From positions 744,001-808,000 of the forward strand of contig NZ_MASU01000005.1 of assembly GCF_003202235.1 (NCBI RefSeq): a stretch of 64,000 bases of DNA. Reading direction: 5' to 3'. The position numbers and the translations under genes are program-made. Numbering within the stretch: position 1 is the first letter of the stretch; each line of letters starts with the position of its first letter. This DNA is from Prauserella flavalba. Lineage in GTDB: Bacteria > Actinomycetota > Actinomycetes > Mycobacteriales > Pseudonocardiaceae. This document shows positions 43,615-52,430 of the stretch, piece after piece. The notes beneath the pieces were generated by a model, which saw nothing but the letters and a program-made list of their open reading frames with translations, was not told the origin of the DNA and did no database searches.

Positions 43615-44382
43615 TCAGCGGCCCTGCCAGACCGGGGCCCGCTTCTCCTTGAACGCGAGCGCGCCCTCCTTGGCGTCGGCCGACGAGCGCACGGGCTCGA
43701 CGAACTCCTGCTGCCGGGTGAACGCCTCGCCGGAGGGCCAGTCGCGGGCGGCCCTGATGATCTCCTTGGTCGCCCGCACCGCCAGCGGACCGTTGCGGGC
43801 GATGCCGCGGGCCAAGTCGAGCGCGGTGTCACGGGCGGCGCCCGGTTCGGTCAGCCTGCTGACCAGGTGCACCTCGTGAGCGAGCCGCGCCGGCACGAAC
43901 TCGCCGGTCAGCGCCCACTCCACGGCGAGGTGGTACGGAACGCGCTCGGGCAGCCGCAGCAGGCCGCCGCCCGCCGCGACCAGTCCGCGCTTGACCTCGG
44001 GCAGGCCGAACACGGCGTTGTCGGCGGCGACGATCAGGTCGCACGCGAGCACGATCTCGAACCCGCCCGCGATGGCGTGTCCCTCCACGGCCGCGATCAC
44101 CGGTTTCGCGGGCGGCTGCTCGACGATGCCCGCGAAGCCCCGGCCGGGCACCGACGGGCGCTCGCCGGCGAGGAACGCCTTGAGGTCCATCCCGGCGCAG
44201 AACGTCGACCCCGCGCCCGTGATCACGCTCGCGACCAGGTCGTCACGCCGGTCCAGCTCGTCCATCGCGGCGGCGATCGCCTCGGCGGTGGCGGTGTTGA
44301 TCGCGTTGCGGGCCTCGGGCCGGTTGAGGGTGACGACCTGGACGCCGTCGATCTGCTCGGTCAGGACAACGGGGTCGGACAC
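43615..44382 (-). CDS. Enoyl-CoA hydratase
   Basis: 255 residues from GTG 44382, six bases after AAGGAG. FCAGMDLKAFLAGE and VEGHAIAGGFEIVLACDLIVAA build the oxyanion hole; FGLPEVKRGLVAAGGGLLRLP carries Glu at the first catalytic position, as in crotonase-type hydratases. The frame is open upstream through the 21-bp repeat, but the ribosome site fixes the start after it. Part of the leftward thiolase-SDR-hydratase group. Confidence 0.92.
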   Translation of the reverse strand: MSDPVVLTEQIDGVQVVTLNRPEARNAINTATAEAIAAAMDELDRRDDLVASVITGAGSTFCAGMDLKAFLAGERPSVPGRGFAGIVEQPPAKPVIAAVEGHAIAGGFEIVLACDLIVAADNAVFGLPEVKRGLVAAGGGLLRLPERVPYHLAVEWALTGEFVPARLAHEVHLVSRLTEPGAARDTALDLARGIARNGPLAVRATKEIIRAARDWPSGEAFTRQQEFVEPVRSSADAKEGALAFKEKRAPVWQGR

Positions 44383-44397
44383 GGTGCTCTCCTTACG

Positions 44398-44520
44398 GGA
44401 ACGCAAGACTCGTGGTCGGGAACGCAAGACTCGTGGTCGGGAACGCAAGACTCGTGGTCGGGAACGCAAGACTCGCGGTCCTGAGCGGGCGACTCGCGGG
44501 CTGGAGCGTACGACTCGCGG
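44398..44520 (-). repeat. 21-bp tandem array, six units (locus 3)
   Basis: Units begin at 44398, 44419, 44440, 44461, 44482 and 44503, all 21 bases apart. Minus-strand core is GCGAGTCGTGCGTTCC-like. The array starts directly after the TAA stop of the SDR gene and ends 15 bases before the hydratase start, so it fills the whole intergenic space of this leftward operon. Confidence 0.95.
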
Positions 44521-45279
44521 TTACTTCGGGGGCATGCGGATCGCGCCGTCGAGGCGGATCGTCTCGCCGTTGAGCATCGGGTTGTCGACGATGTGGTGGG
44601 CCAGCGCGGCGAACTCGTCCGGGTCGCCGAGCCGTTGCGGGTGCGGGGTCTGCCTGGCGAGGCCGTCGCGGATCTCGTCGGAGAACCGGGACAGGATCGG
44701 GGTGTCGAAGGTACCGGGTGCGATGGAGCACACGCGCACGAGCTTGCGCGCCAGGTCCCGGGCGGCGACCAGCGTCATGCCGACCACGCCGGACTTGGCC
44801 GACGCGTAGGGGATCTGTCCGATCTGTCCTTCCCACGCGGCCACCGACGCGGTCAGCACGCACACGCCGCGTTCGCCGTCGACCGGCTCGTTGGTCACCA
44901 TCCGCGCCGCGGTCAGCCGCAGCACGTTGAACGAACCGATCAGGTTGGTCCGCACGATCGACTCGTAGGTCTCCAGGGAACCGGGGGAGCCGTCGCGCTC
45001 CACGACGCGAACGGTGCCGCCACGGCCCGCGCAGTGCACGAGGGCGCGGATCGGCGCCTGCGCGAGGTCGAGCGCCTCCGACACGGCGCCGGCGTCGGCG
45101 ACGTCAGCGGGGCCGAAGCGCACCAGCTCGCCCAGCTCCTTGGCGATCCGCTCGCCGTCGGACGTGGGCAGGTCGACGATCACGGTGGGCACGCCACGTT
45201 CCACGAAGCGGCGCACGGTCGCGAGGCCGAGGCCCGAGGCGCCACCGGTGACGACGGCGGCCGAGTTGTCCAGCTTCAT
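44521..45279 (-). CDS. 3-hydroxyacyl-CoA dehydrogenase type-2-like SDR
   Basis: 252 residues. TGGASGLGLATVRRF, HCAGRGG, LTASVAAWEGQIGQIPYASAK with catalytic Ser/Tyr/Lys, and IAPGTFDTPILSRF match the HSD10/FadB2-like family that oxidises 3-hydroxyacyl-CoA, including 2-methyl-branched forms. Just downstream of the thiolase, as expected for the last two beta-oxidation steps. The 21-bp repeats follow the stop without a gap. Confidence 0.92.
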   Translation of the reverse strand: MKLDNSAAVVTGGASGLGLATVRRFVERGVPTVIVDLPTSDGERIAKELGELVRFGPADVADAGAVSEALDLAQAPIRALVHCAGRGGTVRVVERDGSPGSLETYESIVRTNLIGSFNVLRLTAARMVTNEPVDGERGVCVLTASVAAWEGQIGQIPYASAKSGVVGMTLVAARDLARKLVRVCSIAPGTFDTPILSRFSDEIRDGLARQTPHPQRLGDPDEFAALAHHIVDNPMLNGETIRLDGAIRMPPK

Positions 45280-45288
45280 CTCTCTCCT

Positions 45289-46473
45289 TTACGCGCTCAG
45301 GTTCTCGACGATCGCGGCGTTGGCCATGCCGCCCGCCTCGCACATGGTCTGCAGGCCGTAGCGCCCGCCGGTGCGCTCCAGGTGGTTGATCATGGTGGTC
45401 ATCAGGCGGCAGCCGGACGCGCCGAGCGGGTGCCCGAGCGCGATCGCGCCACCCGCCGGGTTGAGCCGCTCGTCGGGCACCCCGAACTCCCGCTGCCAGG
45501 CCAGCGGCACCGGGGCGAACGCCTCGTTGACCTCGACGGCGTCGATCCGGTCGAGCCCGATCCCCGACCTGGCGAGCACCTTGTGCGTAGCCGGGATCGG
45601 CCCGGTGAGCATCAGCGTCGGGTCGTCGCCGACCACGGCGCTCGCGACGATCGCGGCCCTCGGCCGCAGGCCCAGCGCCGCCGCCTTCTCCTCCGACATC
45701 ACCAGCAGCGCGCTCGCACCGTCGGTGATCTGCGAGGAGTTGCCCGCGGTGATCAGCCACTCCAGCTCGGGGAACCGGCCAAGGTACGGTTCGCGGGCGA
45801 ACGCGGGCGCCAGCCCGGCGAGCTTCTCGGGCGTGGTGCCCTCGCGGATGCTCTCGTCGCTGGTCACCGTGGTGCCGTCCGGCGTGGTGATGGGCACGAT
45901 CTCGCCGGCGAAGCCGCCGCTCGCGCGCACGGCGGCGGCGCGCGCGTGCGAGCGGGCGGAGTACTCGTCCAGCTCGGCGCGGGTCAGCTTCCACTTCGCG
46001 GCGACCAGTTCAGCCGAGACGCCCTGCGGCACCAGGTCCGGGAAGCGGGCGCGCACCGAGGGCCCGAACGGGTCGGCGTCCATGCGCGCCGACCCCATCG
46101 GCACGCGGCTCATGGACTCGACGCCCGCGGCGATCGCGATGTCGTAGGCCCCGGCCACCACGCCCTGCACGGCGAAGTCCACGGCCTGCTGTCCGGAGCC
46201 GCACTTGCGCTCGATGGTCGTGGACGGGACGTGGGCCGGGAAGCCGGCGGCGAGCACGGCCTGGCGACCCGGCGTCGCCGACTGCTCACCGGCCTGACCG
46301 ACGCAGCCGACGAGCACGTCGTCGATGGTCGCCGGGTCGAGGTCGTTGCGGGCGACCAGGCCCGTCAGCACCTGAGCCAGGAGGTCGACCGGGTGGACCC
46401 CGGCGAGCGCGCCCGACTGCTTGCCGCGTCCCATGGGGGAGCGGACGGCGTCCACGATGACGGCCCGGCCCAT
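45289..46473 (-). CDS. Acetyl-CoA acyltransferase (thiolase)
   Basis: 394 residues. All active-site segments are intact: ERKCGSGQQ (Cys91), VNEAFA, GHPLGASG (His) and CEAGGMANA (second Cys). It cleaves 3-ketoacyl-CoA to acetyl- or propionyl-CoA plus a shortened acyl-CoA. Leftward, followed after 9 bases by the SDR gene. Its promoter has a CTATGATGATGAT site 16 bases upstream of the start. Confidence 0.95.
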   Translation of the reverse strand: MGRAVIVDAVRSPMGRGKQSGALAGVHPVDLLAQVLTGLVARNDLDPATIDDVLVGCVGQAGEQSATPGRQAVLAAGFPAHVPSTTIERKCGSGQQAVDFAVQGVVAGAYDIAIAAGVESMSRVPMGSARMDADPFGPSVRARFPDLVPQGVSAELVAAKWKLTRAELDEYSARSHARAAAVRASGGFAGEIVPITTPDGTTVTSDESIREGTTPEKLAGLAPAFAREPYLGRFPELEWLITAGNSSQITDGASALLVMSEEKAAALGLRPRAAIVASAVVGDDPTLMLTGPIPATHKVLARSGIGLDRIDAVEVNEAFAPVPLAWQREFGVPDERLNPAGGAIALGHPLGASGCRLMTTMINHLERTGGRYGLQTMCEAGGMANAAIVENLSA

Positions 46474-46485
46474 TGCGCCTCCTCA

Positions 46486-46505
46486 AATCTATGATGATGA
46501 TAACC
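46486..46505. promoter_or_regulatory. Shared AT-rich operator, thiolase promoter
   Basis: AATCTATGATGATGATAACC in the divergent thiolase/acyl-CoA dehydrogenase gap. Its core CTATGATGATGAT recurs exactly 77 bases away at 46566 and, with variations, at 57364 and 61060. Confidence 0.65.
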
Positions 46506-46564
46506 AGGATACATCTTGCCCAGGATGGCCGGAATGAAGCAAGCTTGACCCCATTCGCGGCAAG

Positions 46565-46581
46565 ACTATGATGATGATTAC
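46565..46581. promoter_or_regulatory. Shared AT-rich operator, acyl-CoA dehydrogenase promoter
   Basis: ACTATGATGATGATTAC, sharing 13 consecutive bases with the site at 46489, 31 bases upstream of the GTG start. Confidence 0.65.
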
Positions 46582-46611
46582 TACGAAAACGTAGGCAGGA
46601 ACGGAGCCCTC

Positions 46612-47775
46612 GTGACACAGGTGATCGACGCTGACGAACAGCGCGCACTCAAGGAGGTCGCCGCCAAGGTCGCCCTGGAACGGTACGCGCCGCACGCGGA
46701 GGAGTGGGACCGTTCGCGCACGGCCTTCCCCCACGACGAACGCCGCTATCTGGGTGAACTCGGCTTTCTCGGCATCGCGCTGCCGGAGCGCTACGGAGGC
46801 GGCGGCGCGCCGCTGCAGCACGCGCTGACCGTGATCGAGGAGCTGGCGAAGGAATGCCGGCCCGCCGCGTTCCAGGTGTTCGAGTCCAACACCGGTCCCG
46901 CGCAGGTGGTGGCCCGGCTCGGCACCGAGGAGCAGCGCGAGCGCTTCCTGCCGCCGATCATCCGGGGCGACGCGACGCTCGCGGTCGCGATCTCGGAGCC
47001 CGACGCCGGCTCGGCCGCCACCGACCTGAAGACCAAGGCCGTGCGCGAGGGCGACAAGGTCAGGATCACCGGCGGCAAGCGCTGGATCTCCAACGGCAGC
47101 GAAGCCGACTACTACCTCGTCTACGCGCGGATGAACGACGAGCCCGGCTCGAAGGCGATCGGTGCGGTGCTCGTCGAGGCCGACAGGCCCGGCATGAGCT
47201 TCGGGCAGCGCGAGAAGCTGATGGGCTTCCGGGGCATCCCCTCGGCCGACGTGCTCTTCGACGACGTCGTGGTCCCCGCCGAGAACGTCGTGCTCGGGCC
47301 CGGCCGGTTCCGTGAGCTGTTCGGCGCCTTCTCGATCGAACGCCTCGGCAACGCCACGATGAGTCTCGCGATCGGCCAGGCCGCACTCGACCGCACCGTC
47401 CGCTACGTGCAGGAACGCACCCAGTTCGGCAAGCCGCTGGTGGAGTTCCAGAGCGTGCAGATGAGCCTCGCCGACATGGTGCTGCAGGTGGAGGCCGCAC
47501 GGCTGCTGATCCGGCGCGCCGCGGCCGACTTCGGTGACGGCCTGCCCAACTCCCTGGAGGTCTCGCTCGCCAAGTGCACCGCCAACGAGATGGCCAAGAA
47601 GGTCACCGACCTGGCGATCCAGCTGCACGGCGGCAACGGCTACACCGAGGAGTTCGGCCTCGAACGCCTGCACCGCGACTCGCACGGGTGGGCGCTCGCC
47701 GGGGGCACCCCGGCCATGCAGCGCATCCGCATCGTCTCCGAACTGCTCGGCCGCTCGTTCGACCAACGCCGCTGA
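46612..47775 (+). CDS. Acyl-CoA dehydrogenase (FadE-like), IVD-type active site
   Basis: 387 residues from GTG 46612. FAD/substrate segments AVAISEPDAGSAATDLKTKA and RTQFGKPLVEFQSVQMSLADM are clear. The usual C-terminal Glu (YEGT) is absent: the sequence reads ALAGGTPAMQR. Instead Glu243 in SIERLGNAT sits where isovaleryl- and long-chain acyl-CoA dehydrogenases keep their catalytic base. It should introduce the 2,3-double bond, perhaps on a branched substrate. First gene of a rightward run to 56.5 kb. Confidence 0.93.
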   Translation: MTQVIDADEQRALKEVAAKVALERYAPHAEEWDRSRTAFPHDERRYLGELGFLGIALPERYGGGGAPLQHALTVIEELAKECRPAAFQVFESNTGPAQVVARLGTEEQRERFLPPIIRGDATLAVAISEPDAGSAATDLKTKAVREGDKVRITGGKRWISNGSEADYYLVYARMNDEPGSKAIGAVLVEADRPGMSFGQREKLMGFRGIPSADVLFDDVVVPAENVVLGPGRFRELFGAFSIERLGNATMSLAIGQAALDRTVRYVQERTQFGKPLVEFQSVQMSLADMVLQVEAARLLIRRAAADFGDGLPNSLEVSLAKCTANEMAKKVTDLAIQLHGGNGYTEEFGLERLHRDSHGWALAGGTPAMQRIRIVSELLGRSFDQRR

Positions 47776-47799
47776 CCGGCTCACCTGGAAGGGAAACAC

Positions 47800-48573
47800 A
47801 TGACACGCCGCTTCGAAGACCGCATCGTCGCTGTCGTCGGCGGTGGATCGGGCATGGGCCGGTCCATCTCCCTGCGCCTGGCGTCGGAGGGAGCCCACGT
47901 CTACGTGGCCGACCTCGCCGCCGACGCCGCCGAAGGCGTGGCGAAGGAGATCGTGGCCGCCGGTGGCAGCGCCAGCCCGCAGCAGGTCGACGCCACCGAC
48001 AACGCGAGCCTCACGGCGCTGTACGACCGCATCCGCACCGAGCACGGGGTGCTGCACGCGCTGCACGCCCAGGTCGGGATGCCCGGCCCCGCCGGCCTCG
48101 AGGTGAGCGACGAGGAGTGGGCCAAGAACATCGACGTGAACGTCAAGAGCGCCTACTACACCTGCACGCTCGGCTTCGACCTGCTCAAGGCCGCGGGCGG
48201 CAAGGGCTCCATCACGCTGACCTCGTCGACGTCGGCGCTGGTCGGCTCGCCCTTCAGTCCCATCTACTCGCTCACCAAGGGCTCGCTCGTGCCGTTCACC
48301 CGGTCGCTCGCGCTGGTCGGCGCACCCGACGGCGTGCGGGCGAACGTGGTGTGTCCCGGCACCGTGCACACGCCCATGCTCGCGCAGTTCTTCGGTCGCG
48401 AGCCGGGCGCGGACGTCTCGGAGCTGACCAAGAACTTCGTCTCCGGGATCCCACTGGGCCGCGGAGCCCAGCCCGAGGAGATCGCCTCGGTCATCGCGTT
48501 CCTGGCCAGCGACGACGCCAGCTACGTCACCGGGGTCACCATCCCGGTCGACGGCGGCCTGACGGCGAAGTAG
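47800..48573 (+). CDS. Short-chain dehydrogenase/reductase
   Basis: 257 residues. VVGGGSGMGRSISLRLASEG binds the cofactor; catalytic set SSTSALVGSPFSPIYSLTK has Ser, Tyr and Lys. At the normally strict NNAG motif it reads HAQVGMPG, an unusual change that may alter structure around the adenine pocket. Located between an acyl-CoA dehydrogenase and a flavin monooxygenase; substrate unknown. Confidence 0.9.
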   Translation: MTRRFEDRIVAVVGGGSGMGRSISLRLASEGAHVYVADLAADAAEGVAKEIVAAGGSASPQQVDATDNASLTALYDRIRTEHGVLHALHAQVGMPGPAGLEVSDEEWAKNIDVNVKSAYYTCTLGFDLLKAAGGKGSITLTSSTSALVGSPFSPIYSLTKGSLVPFTRSLALVGAPDGVRANVVCPGTVHTPMLAQFFGREPGADVSELTKNFVSGIPLGRGAQPEEIASVIAFLASDDASYVTGVTIPVDGGLTAK

Positions 48574-48581
48574 GTGCACTG

Positions 48582-49631
48582 ATGGTCCAGGTCGGTCTCC
48601 TGCTCAGCGACGTGCCGAAAGACGTACCCCCGGCACAGCAGTTCGACGACGTGCTGCGGATCGTGGACGCGGCACAGCGCAACGGCTTCACCTACATCGC
48701 GATCGGGCAGCACTTCCTCTACGGGGAACTGCGCTGGCTGCAGCCCGTGCCGCTGCTCGCGCGCCTGGCCGCCGAGGTGGACGCGCACGTCAAGCTCGTC
48801 ACCCAGATCATGATCGCCCCGCTCTACCACCCGGTGATCCTGGCCGAGGAGCTCGCGACCCTCGACGTGGTCACCCAGGGCAGGCTCGTCTTCGGCGCAG
48901 GGATCGGCTACCGGCCCGAGGAGTTCGGCTACCTCGGCATCCCGTTCAGGGAGCGGGCGTCCCGGATGGACGAGGCGCTCGAGGTGATCACGCGCCTGTG
49001 GACGGAGGACGAGGTGACGCACCGGGGCAGGCACTGGCAGCTCGACGGCGTCGCCCCGCACATCCGGCCCGTGCAGCGGCCGCACCCGCCGATCTGGATC
49101 GGCGCGCAGAAGAAACCCGGCGTGGAGCGCGCGGGACGGCTCGGTGACGCCTACGCGTGCCCGCCGGAGGCGTCCCGTGACGAGGCCGCCGAGCGCTACC
49201 GCATCGTCCGCGACGGCTTCGCCGCACGCGGCAAGGAGTTCGGCCCGCAACCGCTGCGGCGCAACGTCCTCGTCGCCGACAGCCGCGAGCAGGCCATCGC
49301 CGAGTACGCCCGCGTCGCCAAGGGCAAGTACCTCAGCTACGCCAGCAAGGGCTTCGACCTGATGGGCAAGCAGGAGCTGGAGGATTCGTTCGCCGAGACT
49401 GTCGCGGGGCATGCCGTGCTCGGCTCACCGGAGGAGGTGGTGAAGCAGCTGACCGAGCTCGTCACCACGCTGCCGGTCGACCCGCTGCTCGTCCGTCCGC
49501 AGTGGCCCAGCATGGACGGCGCCGAGACCGTGGCGACCATCGAGCGCCTCGGCCGCGACGTGGTGCCCGCGATCAGGGCGATCACGCCGCGCAGCGACAT
49601 TCCCGCACTCGCCGGGGAGCGGGCGTCATGA
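48582..49631 (+). CDS. LLM-class flavin-dependent monooxygenase
   Basis: 349 residues from ATG 48582, eight bases after the SDR stop. Luciferase-like TIM barrel: FTYIAIGQHFLYGELRWLQPVPLLARLAA, LAEELATLDVVTQGRLVFGAGIGYRPEEF, RPHPPIWIGAQKKPGVERAGRLGDAY. Uses reduced flavin (FMNH2 or F420H2). It could carry out a Baeyer-Villiger-like or hydroxylation step. Overlaps the ligase start by 4 bases (ATGA). Confidence 0.92.
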   Translation: MVQVGLLLSDVPKDVPPAQQFDDVLRIVDAAQRNGFTYIAIGQHFLYGELRWLQPVPLLARLAAEVDAHVKLVTQIMIAPLYHPVILAEELATLDVVTQGRLVFGAGIGYRPEEFGYLGIPFRERASRMDEALEVITRLWTEDEVTHRGRHWQLDGVAPHIRPVQRPHPPIWIGAQKKPGVERAGRLGDAYACPPEASRDEAAERYRIVRDGFAARGKEFGPQPLRRNVLVADSREQAIAEYARVAKGKYLSYASKGFDLMGKQELEDSFAETVAGHAVLGSPEEVVKQLTELVTTLPVDPLLVRPQWPSMDGAETVATIERLGRDVVPAIRAITPRSDIPALAGERAS

Positions 49632-51280
49632 CCCGGGTGTACCGCGATCTCGTGCCCACGTTCGGCGATCCGCTGGACTGGACGCTGAACACCGTGCTCC
49701 GCCACCACGCGTCGGTGCGGCCGGACTCGACATTCCTGATGACCCCCGAAGAGGGCCTGGAGTGGACCTACGCGGAGATGCTCGGCTCGGCCGAGCGGAT
49801 CGCGGGCGCCCTGGGCAAGGCGGGCGCCGAGCAGGGCGATCGGGTGATCATCATGGCGCTCAACTCCTCGCGCCTGGTGCGCAGCTGGTTCGGCACCGCC
49901 GTCGGCGGGCAGGTGGAGGTGCCCATCAACACCAACTACGAGGGCGAGTTCCTTCGCCATCAGGTGGTGACCGTCGGCGCCAGGTGGGCCGTCATCGACG
50001 ACACGTTCGCCGAGCGGTTCGTCGCGATCGCCGAGCACGCGCGGGGGATCGAGAAGTTCTGGGTGATCGACACCGGCACCGGTACCGAGGCCGTGGAGCT
50101 GCTGCGGCGCCACGGCTGGAGCGCCGAGCCGTGGGACGCGCTCGAAGAGGGACCCGTGCTGGAGCGGCCCGCACCGAGGCCCGAGGAGCTGGGGGCGATC
50201 TTCTTCACCTCCGGCACGACGGGCCCGTCCAAGGGCGTGGCCATGCCCCACTCGCAGCTGTACTTCTTCGCCCAGATCGTGGTGTCGCTGACGCGACTGA
50301 CGCACGAGGACACCTACCTCACCACCACGCCGCTGTTCCACGGCAACGCCCAGTTCATGGCGGTCTACCCGGCGCTCGTGGCCGGGGCGAGGGCGGTGGT
50401 ACGGCCGAAGTTCAGCGCGAGCCGGTGGATCGACCACGTCCGCGACTCCGGCGTGACGGTGACCAACTTCGTCGGCGTGATGATGGACTTCGCGTGGAAG
50501 CAGCCACCGCGCGACAACGACCTCGACAACCGGCTGCGCTGCGTCTACGCGGCGCCGACGGCCAGCTCGATCGTCGAGCAGTTCAAGAAACGCTACGGCA
50601 TCGAGGCGTTCGTCGACGCGTTCGGGCTCACCGAGACGTGCGCACCGATCATGTCGCCCTACGGCGTCGACCGGCCCGCGGGCGCTGCCGGGCTGCAGGC
50701 CGCGGACTGGTTCGACCTCCGCCTCGTCGACCCGGAGACCGACCGCGAGGTGCCGGTCGGCGAGATCGGCGAGCTGGTGGTGCGGCCCAAGCAGCCGTGG
50801 ACGTGCAGCATGGGCTACTACGGGATGCCGGAGAAGACCGTCGAGGCGTGGCGCAACCTGTGGTTCCACACCGGTGACGCGCTGCGCAAGGACGCCGACG
50901 GCTGGTTCTACTTCGTGGACCGCTACAAGGACGCGCTGCGCCGACGCGGCGAGAACATCAGCTCCTACGAGGTGGAGCAGGCGGTGCTCGGGCACCCGGC
51001 CGTCACCGAATGCGCCGTCATCGGTGTTCCGGCCGGGGTGGAGGCGGGCGAGGACGAGGTGCTCGCGGTGGTCGTCACCTCGCAGCCCTGCGACCCGGCC
51101 GAGATCCTGGAGTGGTGCCGGGGCCGCATCCCCGAGTTCGCCATCCCCAGGTTCGTGCGGTTCGTCGACGCGCTCCCCAAGACTCCGTCGGAGAAGGTAC
51201 GCAAGGCCGCGCTGCGCGAGACGGGCATCACCGCCGACACGTTCGACCGGCAGGAGAAGGTGCATGGACTTCAGCGCTGA
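49628..51280 (+). CDS. AMP-forming acyl-CoA ligase (CaiC-like)
   Basis: 550 residues from ATG 49628. IFFTSGTTGPSKGVAMPHSQ is the P-loop; DAFGLTETCAPIMSPYG, FHTGDALRKDADGWFYFVDRYKDALRRRGENIS and TPSEKVRKAALRE (catalytic Lys) follow. Resembles crotonobetaine/carnitine-CoA ligases. The next gene starts 17 bases before its stop in another frame. It is the second ligase of the island and probably serves a different acid from the one at 36.3 kb. Confidence 0.93.
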   Translation: MTRVYRDLVPTFGDPLDWTLNTVLRHHASVRPDSTFLMTPEEGLEWTYAEMLGSAERIAGALGKAGAEQGDRVIIMALNSSRLVRSWFGTAVGGQVEVPINTNYEGEFLRHQVVTVGARWAVIDDTFAERFVAIAEHARGIEKFWVIDTGTGTEAVELLRRHGWSAEPWDALEEGPVLERPAPRPEELGAIFFTSGTTGPSKGVAMPHSQLYFFAQIVVSLTRLTHEDTYLTTTPLFHGNAQFMAVYPALVAGARAVVRPKFSASRWIDHVRDSGVTVTNFVGVMMDFAWKQPPRDNDLDNRLRCVYAAPTASSIVEQFKKRYGIEAFVDAFGLTETCAPIMSPYGVDRPAGAAGLQAADWFDLRLVDPETDREVPVGEIGELVVRPKQPWTCSMGYYGMPEKTVEAWRNLWFHTGDALRKDADGWFYFVDRYKDALRRRGENISSYEVEQAVLGHPAVTECAVIGVPAGVEAGEDEVLAVVVTSQPCDPAEILEWCRGRIPEFAIPRFVRFVDALPKTPSEKVRKAALRETGITADTFDRQEKVHGLQR

Positions 51281-52430
51281 CACCACCCACGACGACATCC
51301 GCGCCGCCGTGCGCGCGCTGTGCTCGGACTTCCCCGACGACTACTGGGCCGAGCACGACCAGACCCAGGAGTTCCCGTGGGACTTCTACAACGCCGTGGT
51401 GAAGGGCGGCTGGCTCGGGCTGACCGTGCCCACCGAGTACGGCGGCGGAGGGCACGGCGTCACCGAGGCCGCGATCGTCGAGCAGGAGATCGCCGCGTCG
51501 GGCGCGGGCATGAACGGCTGCAGCGCCGTCCACATCGGAATCTTCGGGTTCGAGCCGATCATCCGGCACGGCAGCGAGGAGCTGAAGCGGCGGTTCCTGC
51601 CGAGGCTCGTCGAGGGCGACCTGCACACGTCGTTCGCGGTGACCGAGCCCGACGCGGGCACCGACACCACCAACATCTCCACGTTCGCCAAGAAAGTGGA
51701 CGGTGGCTGGTCGATCTCCGGCAAGAAGGTGTGGATCACCAAGGCGCAGGAGGCCGAGCGCATGCTCATCCTGTGCCGCACGGCACCGCGCTCGGACAGT
51801 CCCAAGCGGACCGCGGGGATGACGTTGTTCTTCGCGCCGCTGGACCGCGAGCGCGTGACCGTGCGCAAGATCCCGAAGATGGGCCGCAACGCCATCGACA
51901 CCAACGAGCTGTTCATCGACGAGCTGTTCGTGCCCGACTCGGACGTGGTCGGCGAGGTCGGCGGCGGGTTCAAGGCGATCCTCGCCGGGCTCAACGCCGA
52001 GCGCGTGATCTCGGCCAACGCGGCGATCGGCATCGGCAGGGCGGCGCTGCGCAGGGCCACGTCCTACGCGAGCGAGCGCACCGTGTTCGGCAGGCCCATC
52101 GGGCAGAACCAGGCGATCTCGCATCCCTTGGCCAGGGCGCTCGTGCAGCTCGACGCCGCCGACCTCATGTGCAAGCAGGCGGCGTGGCTGCTCGACCACG
52201 GTCACTCGGCGGGCAAGGAGTCCAACGAGGCGAAGTTCCTCGCCGCCGAGGCCGGGTTCTTCGCCGCCGACGCGGCGCTGAGTGCGCACGGCGGGTACGG
52301 GTACTCGAAGGAGTACCACATCGAGCGCTACTTCCGGGAGGCGCGGCTGATGCGCATCGCGCCGATCAGCCAGGAGATGGTGCTGAACTACGTGGCCGAG
52401 CACGTGCTCGGCCTGCCGAGGAGCTACTGA
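51264..52430 (+). CDS. Acyl-CoA dehydrogenase, IVD-type active site
   Basis: 388 residues from ATG 51264. SFAVTEPDAGTDTTNISTFA and GKKVWITKAQEAERMLILCR give FAD contacts; RTVFGRPIGQNQAISHPLARA is the C-terminal domain. As in the 46.6-kb enzyme, the C-terminal Glu motif is missing (IAPISQEMVLNY) and Glu246 in LNAERVIS takes the isovaleryl-CoA dehydrogenase position. Overlaps the ligase by 17 bases and the lyase by one base. Confidence 0.93.
   Translation: MDFSADTTHDDIRAAVRALCSDFPDDYWAEHDQTQEFPWDFYNAVVKGGWLGLTVPTEYGGGGHGVTEAAIVEQEIAASGAGMNGCSAVHIGIFGFEPIIRHGSEELKRRFLPRLVEGDLHTSFAVTEPDAGTDTTNISTFAKKVDGGWSISGKKVWITKAQEAERMLILCRTAPRSDSPKRTAGMTLFFAPLDRERVTVRKIPKMGRNAIDTNELFIDELFVPDSDVVGEVGGGFKAILAGLNAERVISANAAIGIGRAALRRATSYASERTVFGRPIGQNQAISHPLARALVQLDAADLMCKQAAWLLDHGHSAGKESNEAKFLAAEAGFFAADAALSAHGGYGYSKEYHIERYFREARLMRIAPISQEMVLNYVAEHVLGLPRSY

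Noticed and set aside
44593-46494. 633-codon open frame on the plus strand
   Set aside because: Antisense to the well-supported SDR and thiolase genes; composition rich in His/Arg/Gly without domains.
49337-51298. 653-codon open frame on the minus strand
   Set aside because: Antisense to the monooxygenase and ligase genes, whose motifs are complete.
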